A stretch of 64,000 bases of DNA, from NCBI GenBank assembly GCA_022841825.1, contig JALHQT010000001.1, positions 1,116,001-1,180,000 of the forward strand, in the 5' to 3' direction. Source of the DNA: Anaerolineae bacterium. Lineage in GTDB: Bacteria > Chloroflexota > Anaerolineae > Aggregatilineales > Phototrophicaceae. Both the position numbers and the translations under genes were made by a program. Positions 18,105 to 26,436 of the stretch are shown one piece after another; position 1 is the stretch's first letter, and each line of letters starts with the position of its first letter. The notes beneath the pieces were generated by a model that worked only from the letters and a program-made list of their open reading frames with translations, was not told where the DNA came from and made no database searches.

Positions 18105-20333
18105 ATGTTCAAGAATCGATTCGTTCGTAAGGCACTCGTCGTTCTGGCGCTCGCCGCCATCATGGTGGTTCCATTCGCTTCCATACAGGGGCAGACGGCA
18201 GAAATTCCAGTCCTGATCCTGCCGGTGGACAACGCCAATTTCCTGCCAGGCGCATTCTTTGATTTCCGCGTGGAAGTGCACACCATTGCCGAACTCCCAG
18301 AAGACTTCGCCGTCACGGTCAATGGAGAACCTGCTGCTGCGTTCTTTGGCGCAGAGGCTGAAGAAGAAACCTTTGAATTCGGTGGACGTGTCACTCGGTT
18401 TGACAATTCCGGAACGCCCGCTGCCGACTTCGCTATCGCCAGCCTTGCGCTTCAGTACTACAACACTGCCTTTGGCGTTGCCGAAGTCACCGCCGACGGT
18501 GAAAACCTGACCGCCGTTGTTGCTGGCGAGACGGTGGTGCTCGAAGCGACTGACGACCCGCTCGTCTTTACGGCTGTCGGCGGCGCTGCCGATGGGCAAG
18601 CAGTCACCTTCGGCTTGAACGAAGATGGCGTAGTCACCGGCTTCCAGGTCGCTGGGCAGGATTTTGGCAAGATGGATCGCCAGCCCACGCCCGCCGCAAG
18701 CGTCATCTGGCGTCAGCTTCAGGCACCTGCCCCAGGCGAATACGTAGTCGAAGTCACCGCAGGCGGTACCACTCGTACTGCCACCTGGACTGTGCGTGAA
18801 CCCGTCGCAGGCACGGCACGCAACGTCATCCTCTTCGTCGCCGATGGTATGACCGTCGGTATGCTGACTGCGGCGCGCGCGGCACGCGGCATGACCCAGG
18901 GGCTGCCCGACAACCCGCTCTACATCGACTCAATGCCTGAAGTCGGCATTGCCAGCACCAGCAGCATCGACTCGCTCATGGCGGACAGCGCCAACACTGC
19001 GAGCTCGCTGAACACCGGGCATATCGGCAGCGTCAACGCAACCGGCAGCTATTCAGACAATACCCCCAGCTCGCTCGATGACCCCCGCACCGAAACACTC
19101 GCCTCTATCCTCCAGCGCACCCGCGACTACGCTATCGGCGTGGTCACAACCGCCGACTACAGCGACGCGACCCCGGCGTCCGTGTGGGCGCATGGGCGCA
19201 ACCGCGGCGACGGTAACCGCGCTGCCTATGTCGTGCAGTCGCTCGAATCCGGGATCGACGTCCTGATGGGTGGCGGCGCACGTCGTCTGCTGCCGCAGAG
19301 CGCCGAAGGTTCGCGTCGTTCGGACGACCGCGATATGTTTGCCGAATTTGAGGCGGCGGGCTACACCGTTGTCACCACCGCGACGGAACTGGGCGAGGCG
19401 ATGGGCGCTGACGCGATGCCGACCCAGCTTCTCGGCATCTTCCACCCCGGCGACCTGAACGTCTGGCTCGACCGCAACGTTTACACCGAAAACGTCGGTG
19501 ATTTCACCGACCAGCCGGGATTGGTGGATATGACCACCGCTGCTCTGGACGTCCTCGGGCAGAACCCCAACGGCTTCTATCTGATGGTCGAAGCCGCCAG
19601 CGTTGACAAGCAAATCCACCCGCTCGACCAGGAACGCGCCCTGAGCGACCTGATCGAATTCGACCAGAGCATCGCCGCCGCCGCCGCCTGGGTTGCCGAA
19701 AACGCGCCGGATACGTTGATTGTCGTCACCGCCGATCACGGACATGGTTATGATGTCTACGGCACGGTCAACCTCGAAGTCTTCAACGCAGGTGAGACGG
19801 ACGAGGAACGCCGCGTAGGCATTCGTGTGTACGCCGCAGCAGGTTACCCGGACTATCCGGATGCCGATGGGGATGGTCAGCCGGAATGGGCGGACGCCAC
19901 CATCGCATTTGCAGGTGCCGTCAATAACGGACCCACCCACACCGAAAACTACCAGGTGAGCGAAGTGCCGCGCGTTCCCGCCGTGCAAGACGATGCGGGC
20001 ATCTACATCGATAACCCGGATGATGACGCCAATGGCATTTTCTTCGCGGGCAACCTCGGTCCCGGCGACTCGACCGGTGTACACACCCTCCAGGATGTCC
20101 CGGTGTACGCAATGGGTCCGGGCGCGGAAGCGGTTTCCGGTCACTATCACCAGCGGGAACTCTTCTTCGTCATGGCTGCTGCGCTCGGTCTCGACCCATC
20201 GGCGGAAGATGGTATGGTATTGAGCGCGACTGACCTTTCGACCGCCGGCATCGCCGGAACCGGTTCGCTGGTCATCGCGGCGTTTGGGCTGGTGGCAGGT
20301 CTCGCCATCGGGCGAATCAGCCGCCGCAAGTAA
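18105..20333 (+). CDS. Alkaline phosphatase, surface-anchored
   Basis: The start at ATG 18105 gives a clean signal peptide (residues 1-30). A frame beginning at 18060 adds no sensible sequence. A beta-rich N-terminal extension of about 210 residues precedes the alkaline phosphatase domain. Metal ligand Asp247 is in FVADGM and the nucleophile Ser295 in ADSANTAS. Further ligands are in MVEAASVDKQIHP and VTADHGHG, and the late His is in GVHTL. The enzyme releases phosphate from monoesters outside the cell. The C-terminus (GTGSLVIAAFGLVAGLAIGR then ISRRK) is a hydrophobic helix with a positive tail, so the protein is probably held in the membrane. At 742 aa it is longer than PhoA because of the extension. 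Confidence 0.88.
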   Translation: MFKNRFVRKALVVLALAAIMVVPFASIQGQTAEIPVLILPVDNANFLPGAFFDFRVEVHTIAELPEDFAVTVNGEPAAAFFGAEAEEETFEFGGRVTRFDNSGTPAADFAIASLALQYYNTAFGVAEVTADGENLTAVVAGETVVLEATDDPLVFTAVGGAADGQAVTFGLNEDGVVTGFQVAGQDFGKMDRQPTPAASVIWRQLQAPAPGEYVVEVTAGGTTRTATWTVREPVAGTARNVILFVADGMTVGMLTAARAARGMTQGLPDNPLYIDSMPEVGIASTSSIDSLMADSANTASSLNTGHIGSVNATGSYSDNTPSSLDDPRTETLASILQRTRDYAIGVVTTADYSDATPASVWAHGRNRGDGNRAAYVVQSLESGIDVLMGGGARRLLPQSAEGSRRSDDRDMFAEFEAAGYTVVTTATELGEAMGADAMPTQLLGIFHPGDLNVWLDRNVYTENVGDFTDQPGLVDMTTAALDVLGQNPNGFYLMVEAASVDKQIHPLDQERALSDLIEFDQSIAAAAAWVAENAPDTLIVVTADHGHGYDVYGTVNLEVFNAGETDEERRVGIRVYAAAGYPDYPDADGDGQPEWADATIAFAGAVNNGPTHTENYQVSEVPRVPAVQDDAGIYIDNPDDDANGIFFAGNLGPGDSTGVHTLQDVPVYAMGPGAEAVSGHYHQRELFFVMAAALGLDPSAEDGMVLSATDLSTAGIAGTGSLVIAAFGLVAGLAIGRISRRK

Positions 20334-20351
20334 GACATTGTAGTAAAATGA

Positions 20352-20386
20352 GGATGAGGTATGCCCGCATACGGGATACCTCATCC
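20352..20386 (+). terminator. Hairpin between alkaline phosphatase and the metal-type ABC operon
   Basis: GGATGAGGTAT (20352-20362) and ATACCTCATCC (20376-20386) form a perfect 11-base stem, extended by CCCG/CGGG around a CATA loop with one bulged G. The T6 run comes only 20 bases later. It may end the phosphatase message or be an operator for the next operon. Confidence 0.5.
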
Positions 20387-20447
20387 GATCCGTTGTGAGA
20401 AGTATTTTTTCGGTGGGTATTCATATAGACGAGAACGTCAGAGTCCG

Positions 20448-21170
20448 ATGAAGCCGATTGCTCATTTGCTCCTGCTCCTTGCTACGGCATCCTGCGCCTC
20501 AGCGCCAAGTTCCATCCAAAGAGTCACGCCGCTTCCGCAAACCTCCGCACCGCTTGTCGCCCAGCAGCCGACAGCAGTTGCTTCGCTCACGGAGCGGGCA
20601 CCGGGTCCCTTCAGCGCGACACAAGAACCCGGCGACCTGCAAAGCCCGTTTGAACAGCTCTTTGCCTCAGCCCCCGCACCGACGGCTACCCCCCTGAGTA
20701 ACGACCTGCCAGAAGGCAGCGCCCGCGAGATCGCACTGGCGACCGACACGGCGATGCAGGTTACACTCGATGCTCCCCTCACCTTCGACGAATCCCCTGT
20801 GCCGATCACATTTGACGAGTTTTACGACGGGTACAACCTCAGAACGGGGCTGATACTTTCTCAGAAGCTGCTGTCGCTTGATGGGCAAAGTGTGGTCCTC
20901 GAAGGATACATGGCACCGCCCCTAAAGCCTGCGCTCGATTACTTCGTTCTCACCCGCATCCGCCTGGCTTTCTGCCCATTCTGCTCCAATGCATCCGACT
21001 GGCCTGATGACATTGCACTCGTCTACATGCCCGAGGGTGCCACCACCCTCGCCACCACCGCGCCTGTGCGTGTCACCGGGCGAATCGAGATCGGTGCCTC
21101 GACCGACATGGAAACGGGTATGGTCAGCCTCGTCCGGGTTTATGTCGAGCAGTACGAGGTCATCGACTGA
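20448..21170 (+). CDS. Lipoprotein, DUF3299-like, of a metal-type ABC operon
   Basis: ATG 20448 starts a lipoprotein signal with lipobox ATASC. The frame reaching back to 20361 would include the hairpin and no signal. After a Pro/Thr/Ala-rich linker (about 20-90), the C-terminal 130 residues begin LDGQSVVLEGYMAPP and carry a CPFC motif. The LDGQ..LEGYM segment resembles DUF3299 lipoproteins. In Pseudomonas (PA4066) such a lipoprotein is encoded with an ABC ATPase and FtsX-type permease under the zinc repressor Zur. The same three components are adjacent here, and the stop overlaps the ATPase start. I infer a role in metal handling at the membrane. The DUF2796 partner is not seen. Confidence 0.6.
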   Translation: MKPIAHLLLLLATASCASAPSSIQRVTPLPQTSAPLVAQQPTAVASLTERAPGPFSATQEPGDLQSPFEQLFASAPAPTATPLSNDLPEGSAREIALATDTAMQVTLDAPLTFDESPVPITFDEFYDGYNLRTGLILSQKLLSLDGQSVVLEGYMAPPLKPALDYFVLTRIRLAFCPFCSNASDWPDDIALVYMPEGATTLATTAPVRVTGRIEIGASTDMETGMVSLVRVYVEQYEVID

Positions 21171-21892
21171 TGCTCTTGATCGAGCAGCTTGCGCATACCT
21201 ATCCGGGTGCCGAACGACCCGCGCTGACCTTCGGCGATTTCGCCTTCGCAGGGGGCGACCAGGTGCTGCTGCGCGGGGTGAGCGGCAGCGGCAAGACGAC
21301 TTTCCTGCACATTACAGCCGGGCTGCTCAACCCATCTCAGGGCAGAATTCTCCTGGGCGGGCGTTCGCTCTACGATTTTCGCGAAGCCGAACGCGACCGA
21401 GTGCGCGCGCACATGATCGGGTATGTCCTTCAGAATCATCACCTGCTTCCGGCGCTGTCCGCCCTCGAAAATGTGATCGCGCCGATGGCTTTTGCCCGTG
21501 TTCCGCGACTCCAGCGGCAGAACCGCGCCCTTGCACTTCTGGAAAAAGTCGGTCTTGCCCATCTGGCGCACCGCCGACCCGCACAGCTTAGTACCGGGCA
21601 GCGCCAGCGCGTCGCCATTGCACGTGCCCTCGCCAACATGCCGAAACTCTTGCTTGCAGACGAGCCGACCGCAGCGCTCGACAGCGAAGCAGGGCAGTTG
21701 ATGATCCAGCTTTTGCGAGAATCTGCGTCCGCGACTGAAGGCGTGCTGATCGTCGCAAGTCACGACCCGGCACTGGATGGTCAGTTCCCACACACCCTAA
21801 ATCTTCAATCGGTCTCGCCAGTGCCCTCGCAGCGGGGCGACACAAGCCTATCCGAGAGCCGCTATCCAGAGACGACCCATGCTGGCATATGA
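21170..21892 (+). CDS. ABC transporter ATP-binding protein (LolD/MacB-type)
   Basis: This 240-aa ATPase has Walker A GVSGSGKTT, Q-loop YVLQNHH, signature LSTGQRQRVA, Walker B LLLADEPTA and the switch His in VASHDPA. It powers the permease encoded next. This subfamily usually works on lipoproteins or other membrane-held substrates rather than small solutes. ATG 21170 overlaps the TGA of the lipoprotein gene (TGATG), and its end overlaps the permease start by 14 bases, so all three are translated together. Confidence 0.88.
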   Translation: MLLIEQLAHTYPGAERPALTFGDFAFAGGDQVLLRGVSGSGKTTFLHITAGLLNPSQGRILLGGRSLYDFREAERDRVRAHMIGYVLQNHHLLPALSALENVIAPMAFARVPRLQRQNRALALLEKVGLAHLAHRRPAQLSTGQRQRVAIARALANMPKLLLADEPTAALDSEAGQLMIQLLRESASATEGVLIVASHDPALDGQFPHTLNLQSVSPVPSQRGDTSLSESRYPETTHAGI

Positions 21893-23120
21893 ACTCTTTC
21901 TTGCCTGGCGTACCCTGCGTACACAGCACCTCACGTCGCTAATCCTGTTGATCATCATCGCGGTGGCAGTCGCACTGCCGATCACCGTCGTCGTCCTGGG
22001 CGATGGCGCGCGCCAAAGCATCATCCGCGCCAGTGATCCGTTCGGGATGCTCGTGATTGGCGCGAAAGGCAGCGCGCAGCAGCTCGTTCTCAATACGCTT
22101 CTGCTTCAGGGAGTACCTATCGGCAATATCAACGCCGCCCTTTATGACGCACTCGTGCAGGACCGCCGCGTCGGGCTGGTTGTCCCGCTCGCCCTGGGTG
22201 ACAGCGTGGGCGGAGCCAGACTCATGGGCACGAACGATGCGCTGCTGGAAATACGCTCAGACATGACCTCGCCCGCAAGCTTCCGCGTCCTGGCAGGGCG
22301 CTACTTTACGTCGGATTTTGAGGCAGTCCTGGGCAACCGCGCCGCAGAGAGCCTCGGACTCGGGGTTGGCGACCAATTTCAGGCGCAGCACGGTATCGAA
22401 CGCGGCTTGGCGAGCGACGTCCATCAACAGCCCTATACCGTCGTGGGCATCTTCGACGCCAGCAGCACCCCCTATGACAGCGCGGTCTTCGTCAGCATCA
22501 ACAGCATCTGGCGCGCACACGAACGTGATGAGGACGATCCGATGAATGCGTTCGCGCTCGGCGGCGCGGCGCTGGATAACCAACTCACTGCCCTTCTCGT
22601 CCGTCCGGTCGGCTTTGTGGAAGGCAATCTGTTGTGGCAGGAATTCGCAACCGGCACTGTTGCACAGGCGGCATTTCCTGGGCAGGAAATCGGCGGATTG
22701 TTTGACCTGTTCCGAGTCGCCGAAACCGTTCTTGCCTGGGTCGGCTATCTCGTGCTGGCAATGAGCAGTCTGGTCGTCTTCCTATCGATGTACAACGCCA
22801 TTCGCGCCCGCGAACAGTCGATTGCTGTCATTCGTACCATCGGCGCAGAACGCCTGTCCATCTTCCGTATCGTCGTCTTTGAAACCCTGCTGCTCACGCT
22901 CGCCGCCGCGCTCGTGGGGCGTCTGCTCGGCTATGGGATTGCGTGGGGAATCAGCGCGATCCTCACTGAGCAAACCGCAATCCCATTTGCCATCCGCTTC
23001 CTGCCCGCCTTGGAGCCTGCGCTGTGGCTGGCAACCGTCGCGCTCGGACTCGTCGCCGGGCTGTTACCTGCCCTCCATGCTTACCGCATCAATGCTGCCG
23101 ATAAACTCCTCGCCACTTAG
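21879..23120 (+). CDS. FtsX-family ABC permease, metal-operon type
   Basis: The 413-aa product has the FtsX/MacB layout: one helix at about 20-45, a large extracytoplasmic domain (about 50-280) and three helices near the C-terminus (about 285-310, 335-355 and 375-400). The sequence just after the first helix (VIGAKGSAQQLVLNT, then PIGNIN) matches what I recall of permeases in the Zur-regulated PA4065-type operons. This strengthens the link with metal homeostasis over lipoprotein sorting. The assignment from memory should be treated as moderate. Confidence 0.75.
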   Translation: MLAYELFLAWRTLRTQHLTSLILLIIIAVAVALPITVVVLGDGARQSIIRASDPFGMLVIGAKGSAQQLVLNTLLLQGVPIGNINAALYDALVQDRRVGLVVPLALGDSVGGARLMGTNDALLEIRSDMTSPASFRVLAGRYFTSDFEAVLGNRAAESLGLGVGDQFQAQHGIERGLASDVHQQPYTVVGIFDASSTPYDSAVFVSINSIWRAHERDEDDPMNAFALGGAALDNQLTALLVRPVGFVEGNLLWQEFATGTVAQAAFPGQEIGGLFDLFRVAETVLAWVGYLVLAMSSLVVFLSMYNAIRAREQSIAVIRTIGAERLSIFRIVVFETLLLTLAAALVGRLLGYGIAWGISAILTEQTAIPFAIRFLPALEPALWLATVALGLVAGLLPALHAYRINAADKLLAT

Positions 23121-23141
23121 CGCGGTCGCTAAGCACTCTCA

Positions 23142-24512
23142 TCAGCGCCGCAGCCCCAGCACTTCGCGCGCGGCGCGCACACCGCTGTCAAAGGCACCAT
23201 GCACCAAGCCAGGGCGAGCGGCGTTCGTCGCCTCGCCCGCCCAGAACAGCACGTTATCGAGCGGTGCTGCCAACACATCGCGCAGCCCAGCGCTGCCCGG
23301 CGGCGTATACGAATAGCCCATCCTGCTGAAGGGGTCGGCTAGCCAATCGGCGAAGCGCGCATCCTGCAAGCGACCGCTCAGACCGCTGATCCCAAAGACA
23401 CGCTCAAGATCACCCAGAATTGCCGCAACTGCCCCATCTACGCCCATCTGCGAAAAACCGCGTGCGCTCGCTGCCCCGAAGTACGCGGTGAAGACTGCCG
23501 AGTCGTCCTGTCCATAGCCGGGCGTCCAGCCGAGCTGCATCGGCAGATCGGTGTAGAGTAGTTCCAGGTTGTCCGCCCAAAAGGGTTCGTCAAAACTCAG
23601 GATGAGCTTTCCGACTGCCCCGCTGCCCAAACCGGCGACTGCCGCCGTCTTCTCAGGTGGGAGTGGCGGGTCGAAGCGTATTGCGCCGGACTGCAATATC
23701 GCCAGCGGCACGCTGATAATGGCGTGGTCCGCCTCATACTGTGTTCCCGCCTGGGTGACAACACGGACGCCAGTAGATGACCATGTGATGCTCTCCACCA
23801 CCGAACTCAGTCGTACATCCAGCCCACGCGCGTATAGTTCGAAAAACCGCGAATACCCTTCAGCAATGCGATGATCGCCACCGCCATCGTCCTCAAACTC
23901 CAGCAGCCCGAAGGCTCCCTGCTCATCCAGCGTCGCCGCGTATTCCGCCTGGATCGCGTTATCGACCAGACGATAAAGACCGTCATCCAGCACGATACCA
24001 CGCGATTGCAGCAGCCCGGCGAGGTTGATGTCAGCCGCTCCGGAGCCTTCGCGGACTTCCGCGAGCGGGAAGAAGCCGTCGTCGATCAGGTTGATGCGCG
24101 GAATGAGAAACCAGCGCGGCGCGGCGATGAGTTCGCCATTGAGGAAGATGGAGTAATTGCGTTCATTGTTCATTGCAGGCAGCAAGCGCAGCCCCTGCCG
24201 CCGTGCAAGGTCGTAGGTGCTGACATTTCCACCATGGATGAATTCCGCACCCAGTTCGACCGGAAACGACGCAAACTCGTAGTCGGTATATGCGCGCCCG
24301 CCGATACGATCACGAGCTTCCAATACGATGACATTCTGACGCTGATTGCGCAGGAACTGTGCCGCAGCCAGACCAGCCGCGCCTGCGCCAATGACGAGGA
24401 TGTCGCGCGTCTGCCCATGCGCGGGTGTCGGCAAGAGACCCATCCCGAACAGAGCAGCGCCAACACTGGCAAATCGCAGGACGTGCCGCCGCGAAAGTTG
24501 ATCTAGCCGCAT
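23142..24512 (-). CDS. Tat-exported flavin amine oxidase
   Basis: The N-terminus has a twin-arginine signal (SRRHVLRFASVGAALFGMG), so the folded FAD enzyme should be exported. The FAD-binding Rossmann motif is VIGAGAAGLAAAQ, followed by LEARDRIGGRAYT, the usual amine oxidase pattern. The C-terminal flavin contact is LFWAGEATN. At 456 aa it fits monoamine/polyamine oxidases, which oxidise amines to imines with release of peroxide. The amine used is unknown. It is convergent with the ABC operon and not linked to it by function as far as I see. Confidence 0.85.
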   Translation of the reverse strand: MRLDQLSRRHVLRFASVGAALFGMGLLPTPAHGQTRDILVIGAGAAGLAAAQFLRNQRQNVIVLEARDRIGGRAYTDYEFASFPVELGAEFIHGGNVSTYDLARRQGLRLLPAMNNERNYSIFLNGELIAAPRWFLIPRINLIDDGFFPLAEVREGSGAADINLAGLLQSRGIVLDDGLYRLVDNAIQAEYAATLDEQGAFGLLEFEDDGGGDHRIAEGYSRFFELYARGLDVRLSSVVESITWSSTGVRVVTQAGTQYEADHAIISVPLAILQSGAIRFDPPLPPEKTAAVAGLGSGAVGKLILSFDEPFWADNLELLYTDLPMQLGWTPGYGQDDSAVFTAYFGAASARGFSQMGVDGAVAAILGDLERVFGISGLSGRLQDARFADWLADPFSRMGYSYTPPGSAGLRDVLAAPLDNVLFWAGEATNAARPGLVHGAFDSGVRAAREVLGLRR

Positions 24513-24587
24513 CGAAAGCGCCCCCTATATCTTCACCTTGATCATAGGGCAGCTTCGCCGCCGTGCCACAAGTGTTTGGTGAGAATC

Positions 24588-24620
24588 AAAAAGGGGGATG
24601 CAATGATGCATCCCCCTTTT
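24588..24620 (-). terminator. Terminator of the mevalonate/DUF35 unit
   Basis: AAAAGGGGGATGCA pairs with TGCATCCCCCTTTT around an ATGA loop (24588-24620). Reading leftward on the minus strand the stem is followed by a T run. It lies just after the stop of the OB-fold gene at 24640. Confidence 0.8.
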
Positions 24621-24639
24621 ACGGACTAGTCGAGGAGCG

Positions 24640-24954
24640 TTATGGCTCTCGGTGGAGTATCTTGCGGAATTTGTACCCGTAGATGATCACACCGCGTTTG
24701 CCTTCGGTCGTCAGCTTACGAGTGACCATCTCGACCCGGTCACCGATCTCAAGCGGTTGGTCGTCCAGATCAGTGATCTGCGCTGTGATCATCGGACCTT
24801 CGTCGAGTTTGACCAGCGCAACCACGTACGGAGCCTGATCATCGTACCCTTCGGGCGCTTCCTGCACAATCGTATAGGTATAGATTTCCCCCGTGCCCGC
24901 AAATGCGAAGCGCTCGCCCGGAATCTGGACATCGTGGCGCACTGAATCAGGCAT
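24640..24954 (-). CDS. DUF35 OB-fold protein (acyl-CoA partner of the HMG-CoA synthase/thiolase pair)
   Basis: This 104-aa protein is the OB-fold half of DUF35, with ALVKLDEGPMITAQITDLD and the closing VIIYGYKFRK. In methanogens a DUF35 protein bridges acetoacetyl-CoA thiolase and HMG-CoA synthase into one complex that channels the intermediate. There the zinc ribbon and the OB fold are one polypeptide. Here only the OB fold is present, and the ribbon part is a separate gene 11 bases upstream. ATG 24954 has AGGGG 8 bases ahead, better than the TTG at 24960. Its place after HMG-CoA reductase, synthase and thiolase supports the same role. Confidence 0.8.
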   Translation of the reverse strand: MPDSVRHDVQIPGERFAFAGTGEIYTYTIVQEAPEGYDDQAPYVVALVKLDEGPMITAQITDLDDQPLEIGDRVEMVTRKLTTEGKRGVIIYGYKFRKILHREP

Positions 24955-24965
24955 GGACAAATCCC

Positions 24966-25145
24966 CTAGCGCGAAGACGCGGGTTGATGAACTGCCTGGG
25001 CTTCCTGCGTCTCCAAATCAGTCCTGCGCTGGTACACAACCTGGGGAGCAGGTCGATTCTGCAAGCTGATATCGCCATTCTCATAACGAACGCCTTCGAG
25101 ACGATACCGCTGCGGCTTGACGCGCCAATGACGTGAAATTTGCAT
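24966..25145 (-). CDS. Small protein equivalent to the DUF35 N-terminal (zinc-ribbon) part, without cysteines
   Basis: This 59-aa frame runs from ATG 25145, with AAGGAAG 8 bases ahead, to TAG 24966-24968. It begins MQISRHWRVKPQRYRLEGVR, matching the start of DUF35 proteins, in which a YxLxGxxC..C ribbon follows. Here Tyr stands at the first Cys position and no Cys occurs anywhere. The usual FPPR is LQNR. The tail is Gln-rich and ends just before the OB-fold gene. It is either a genuine split subunit that lost metal binding or the remains of a gene broken by a stop. The good ribosome sites of both halves favour the first. Confidence 0.65.
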   Translation of the reverse strand: MQISRHWRVKPQRYRLEGVRYENGDISLQNRPAPQVVYQRRTDLETQEAQAVHQPASSR

Positions 25146-25238
25146 GAGTACGACTTCCTTACGCTAGCTTCGATACATTGTGCATCTTCGCACAAGTTGC
25201 TCGCAGTGTATGTTGTGACGGCTCTCAAAACCTATCAT

Positions 25239-25268
25239 GAGAGCTTGTGATAGCTATCACAAGCTCTC
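25239..25268 (-). terminator. Perfect 30-base palindrome after the thiolase gene
   Basis: GAGAGCTTGTGATAG followed at once by its reverse complement makes a 15-base stem with no spare loop. On the minus strand a short TTTT follows about 8 bases later. It may be a weak terminator or processing site between the thiolase and the DUF35 pair. Confidence 0.45.
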
Positions 25269-25279
25269 CACCCTCAGCA

Positions 25280-26434
25280 TCAGACCGTCAGGACATGCGT
25301 CACGACGGTGCTCGCCATCCCGCCAATATTCTGGATCAGCGCGCGCTGCGCACCCGCGATTTGGAGATCGCCCGCTGTGCCGCGCAGTTGCAGTGTCGCT
25401 TCGACCGCCTGGTAGACGCCCGTCGCGCCTACGGGATTGCCGCGCGCCTTAAGCCCGCCAAACGTGCTGATGGCGATCTGGGCATCACCGCCAATGCGAC
25501 CATCCGATGACAGCATCCATCCCTGCCCGTACGGCGCAAGACCAATTGCCTCCAGCGCGAGCGTGCTCAGGATCGTGTAGCTGTCGTGCATCTCGAACAA
25601 ATCGACATCGGAAGGCAGAATACGCGCCCGCGCGCACGCCGCCTCCGTCGAGCGCATCACCGCGCTCAAGCGCAGCAGTTCCTTTCGGTCGTGGATCGCC
25701 AGCGTATCCGTCGCGACGGCACTACCCGCGATCCGCACAGGCTGTGGCACCATGTCGGCAGCTCTATCGGCACGCGCCAGGATGACTGCTGCCGCACCAT
25801 CGCCATCCGGCGCGCCATCGAACAGGCTGACAGGTGACGCAACCATCGGCGCTCTGGCGAATGCGCCGGGCTTGATCTGGTTTCGATACATCGCATTGGG
25901 GTTCTTGCCAGCGTTGCGATGGGCATTGATGGAAAACCCCTCGAAGGCACTTAACGGCACACCGTATTCATGCATGTACCGCTGCATCAGGAGTGCCGCC
26001 TGCGCCGTGACGGTCGCACCCTGGATTGCTTCGTAGTCGGCATCCAGGCTAACGCTGCGTGCACGCACCCGCGCCGAAGCAACCATGTCCGTCGACTTCT
26101 CGACGCCCAACACCATCACGTTGTCCACTGCGCCACTGGCGACCGCCAGATAGCCAGCGCGCAGCGCGGCACCACCGCTGGCATCCGCAGCGTCCACTGT
26201 CCATGCCTCGATGCCACCCAGACCTGCATGATCGGCGATCAACGCGCCAATCTGCGACTGACCACTGATGGTCGCTGCGAACGCATTGCCCACATACAGC
26301 GCATTCACAGCGCTGATCGCCGCATCGTCCAACGCTGCGCGCGCCGCGACTGCCGCCAGATCGCGCAGACTGCTACCCCAGTGTTCCGCAACGGGCGTCT
26401 GCCCAATGCCGATGATTGCTACTTCATGCATCAT
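25280..26434 (-). CDS. SCP2/archaeal-type thiolase homologue with altered catalytic residues
   Basis: The 384-aa product matches archaeal acetoacetyl-CoA thiolases along its length: AIIGIGQT at the start, VLGVEKSTD, the loop EMHDSYTI with its His, and GLKARG..VGATGVYQ. Two key positions differ. The nucleophile loop, normally ACASG, reads AADASG with Asp84 (codon GAT). The late GHP/GHA motif is GNP with Asn333 (codon AAT). By family knowledge a thiolase with neither Cys nor His should not do standard Claisen condensation. It may serve as a structural or CoA-binding partner, or use other chemistry. It sits 2 bases after the HMG-CoA synthase gene. Confidence 0.8.
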   Translation of the reverse strand: MMHEVAIIGIGQTPVAEHWGSSLRDLAAVAARAALDDAAISAVNALYVGNAFAATISGQSQIGALIADHAGLGGIEAWTVDAADASGGAALRAGYLAVASGAVDNVMVLGVEKSTDMVASARVRARSVSLDADYEAIQGATVTAQAALLMQRYMHEYGVPLSAFEGFSINAHRNAGKNPNAMYRNQIKPGAFARAPMVASPVSLFDGAPDGDGAAAVILARADRAADMVPQPVRIAGSAVATDTLAIHDRKELLRLSAVMRSTEAACARARILPSDVDLFEMHDSYTILSTLALEAIGLAPYGQGWMLSSDGRIGGDAQIAISTFGGLKARGNPVGATGVYQAVEATLQLRGTAGDLQIAGAQRALIQNIGGMASTVVTHVLTV

Positions 26435-26436
26435 GC

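Noticed and set aside
19053-20384. 443-residue minus-strand frame opposite alkaline phosphatase
   Set aside because: Shadow of the phosphatase gene. The translation has no family resemblance.
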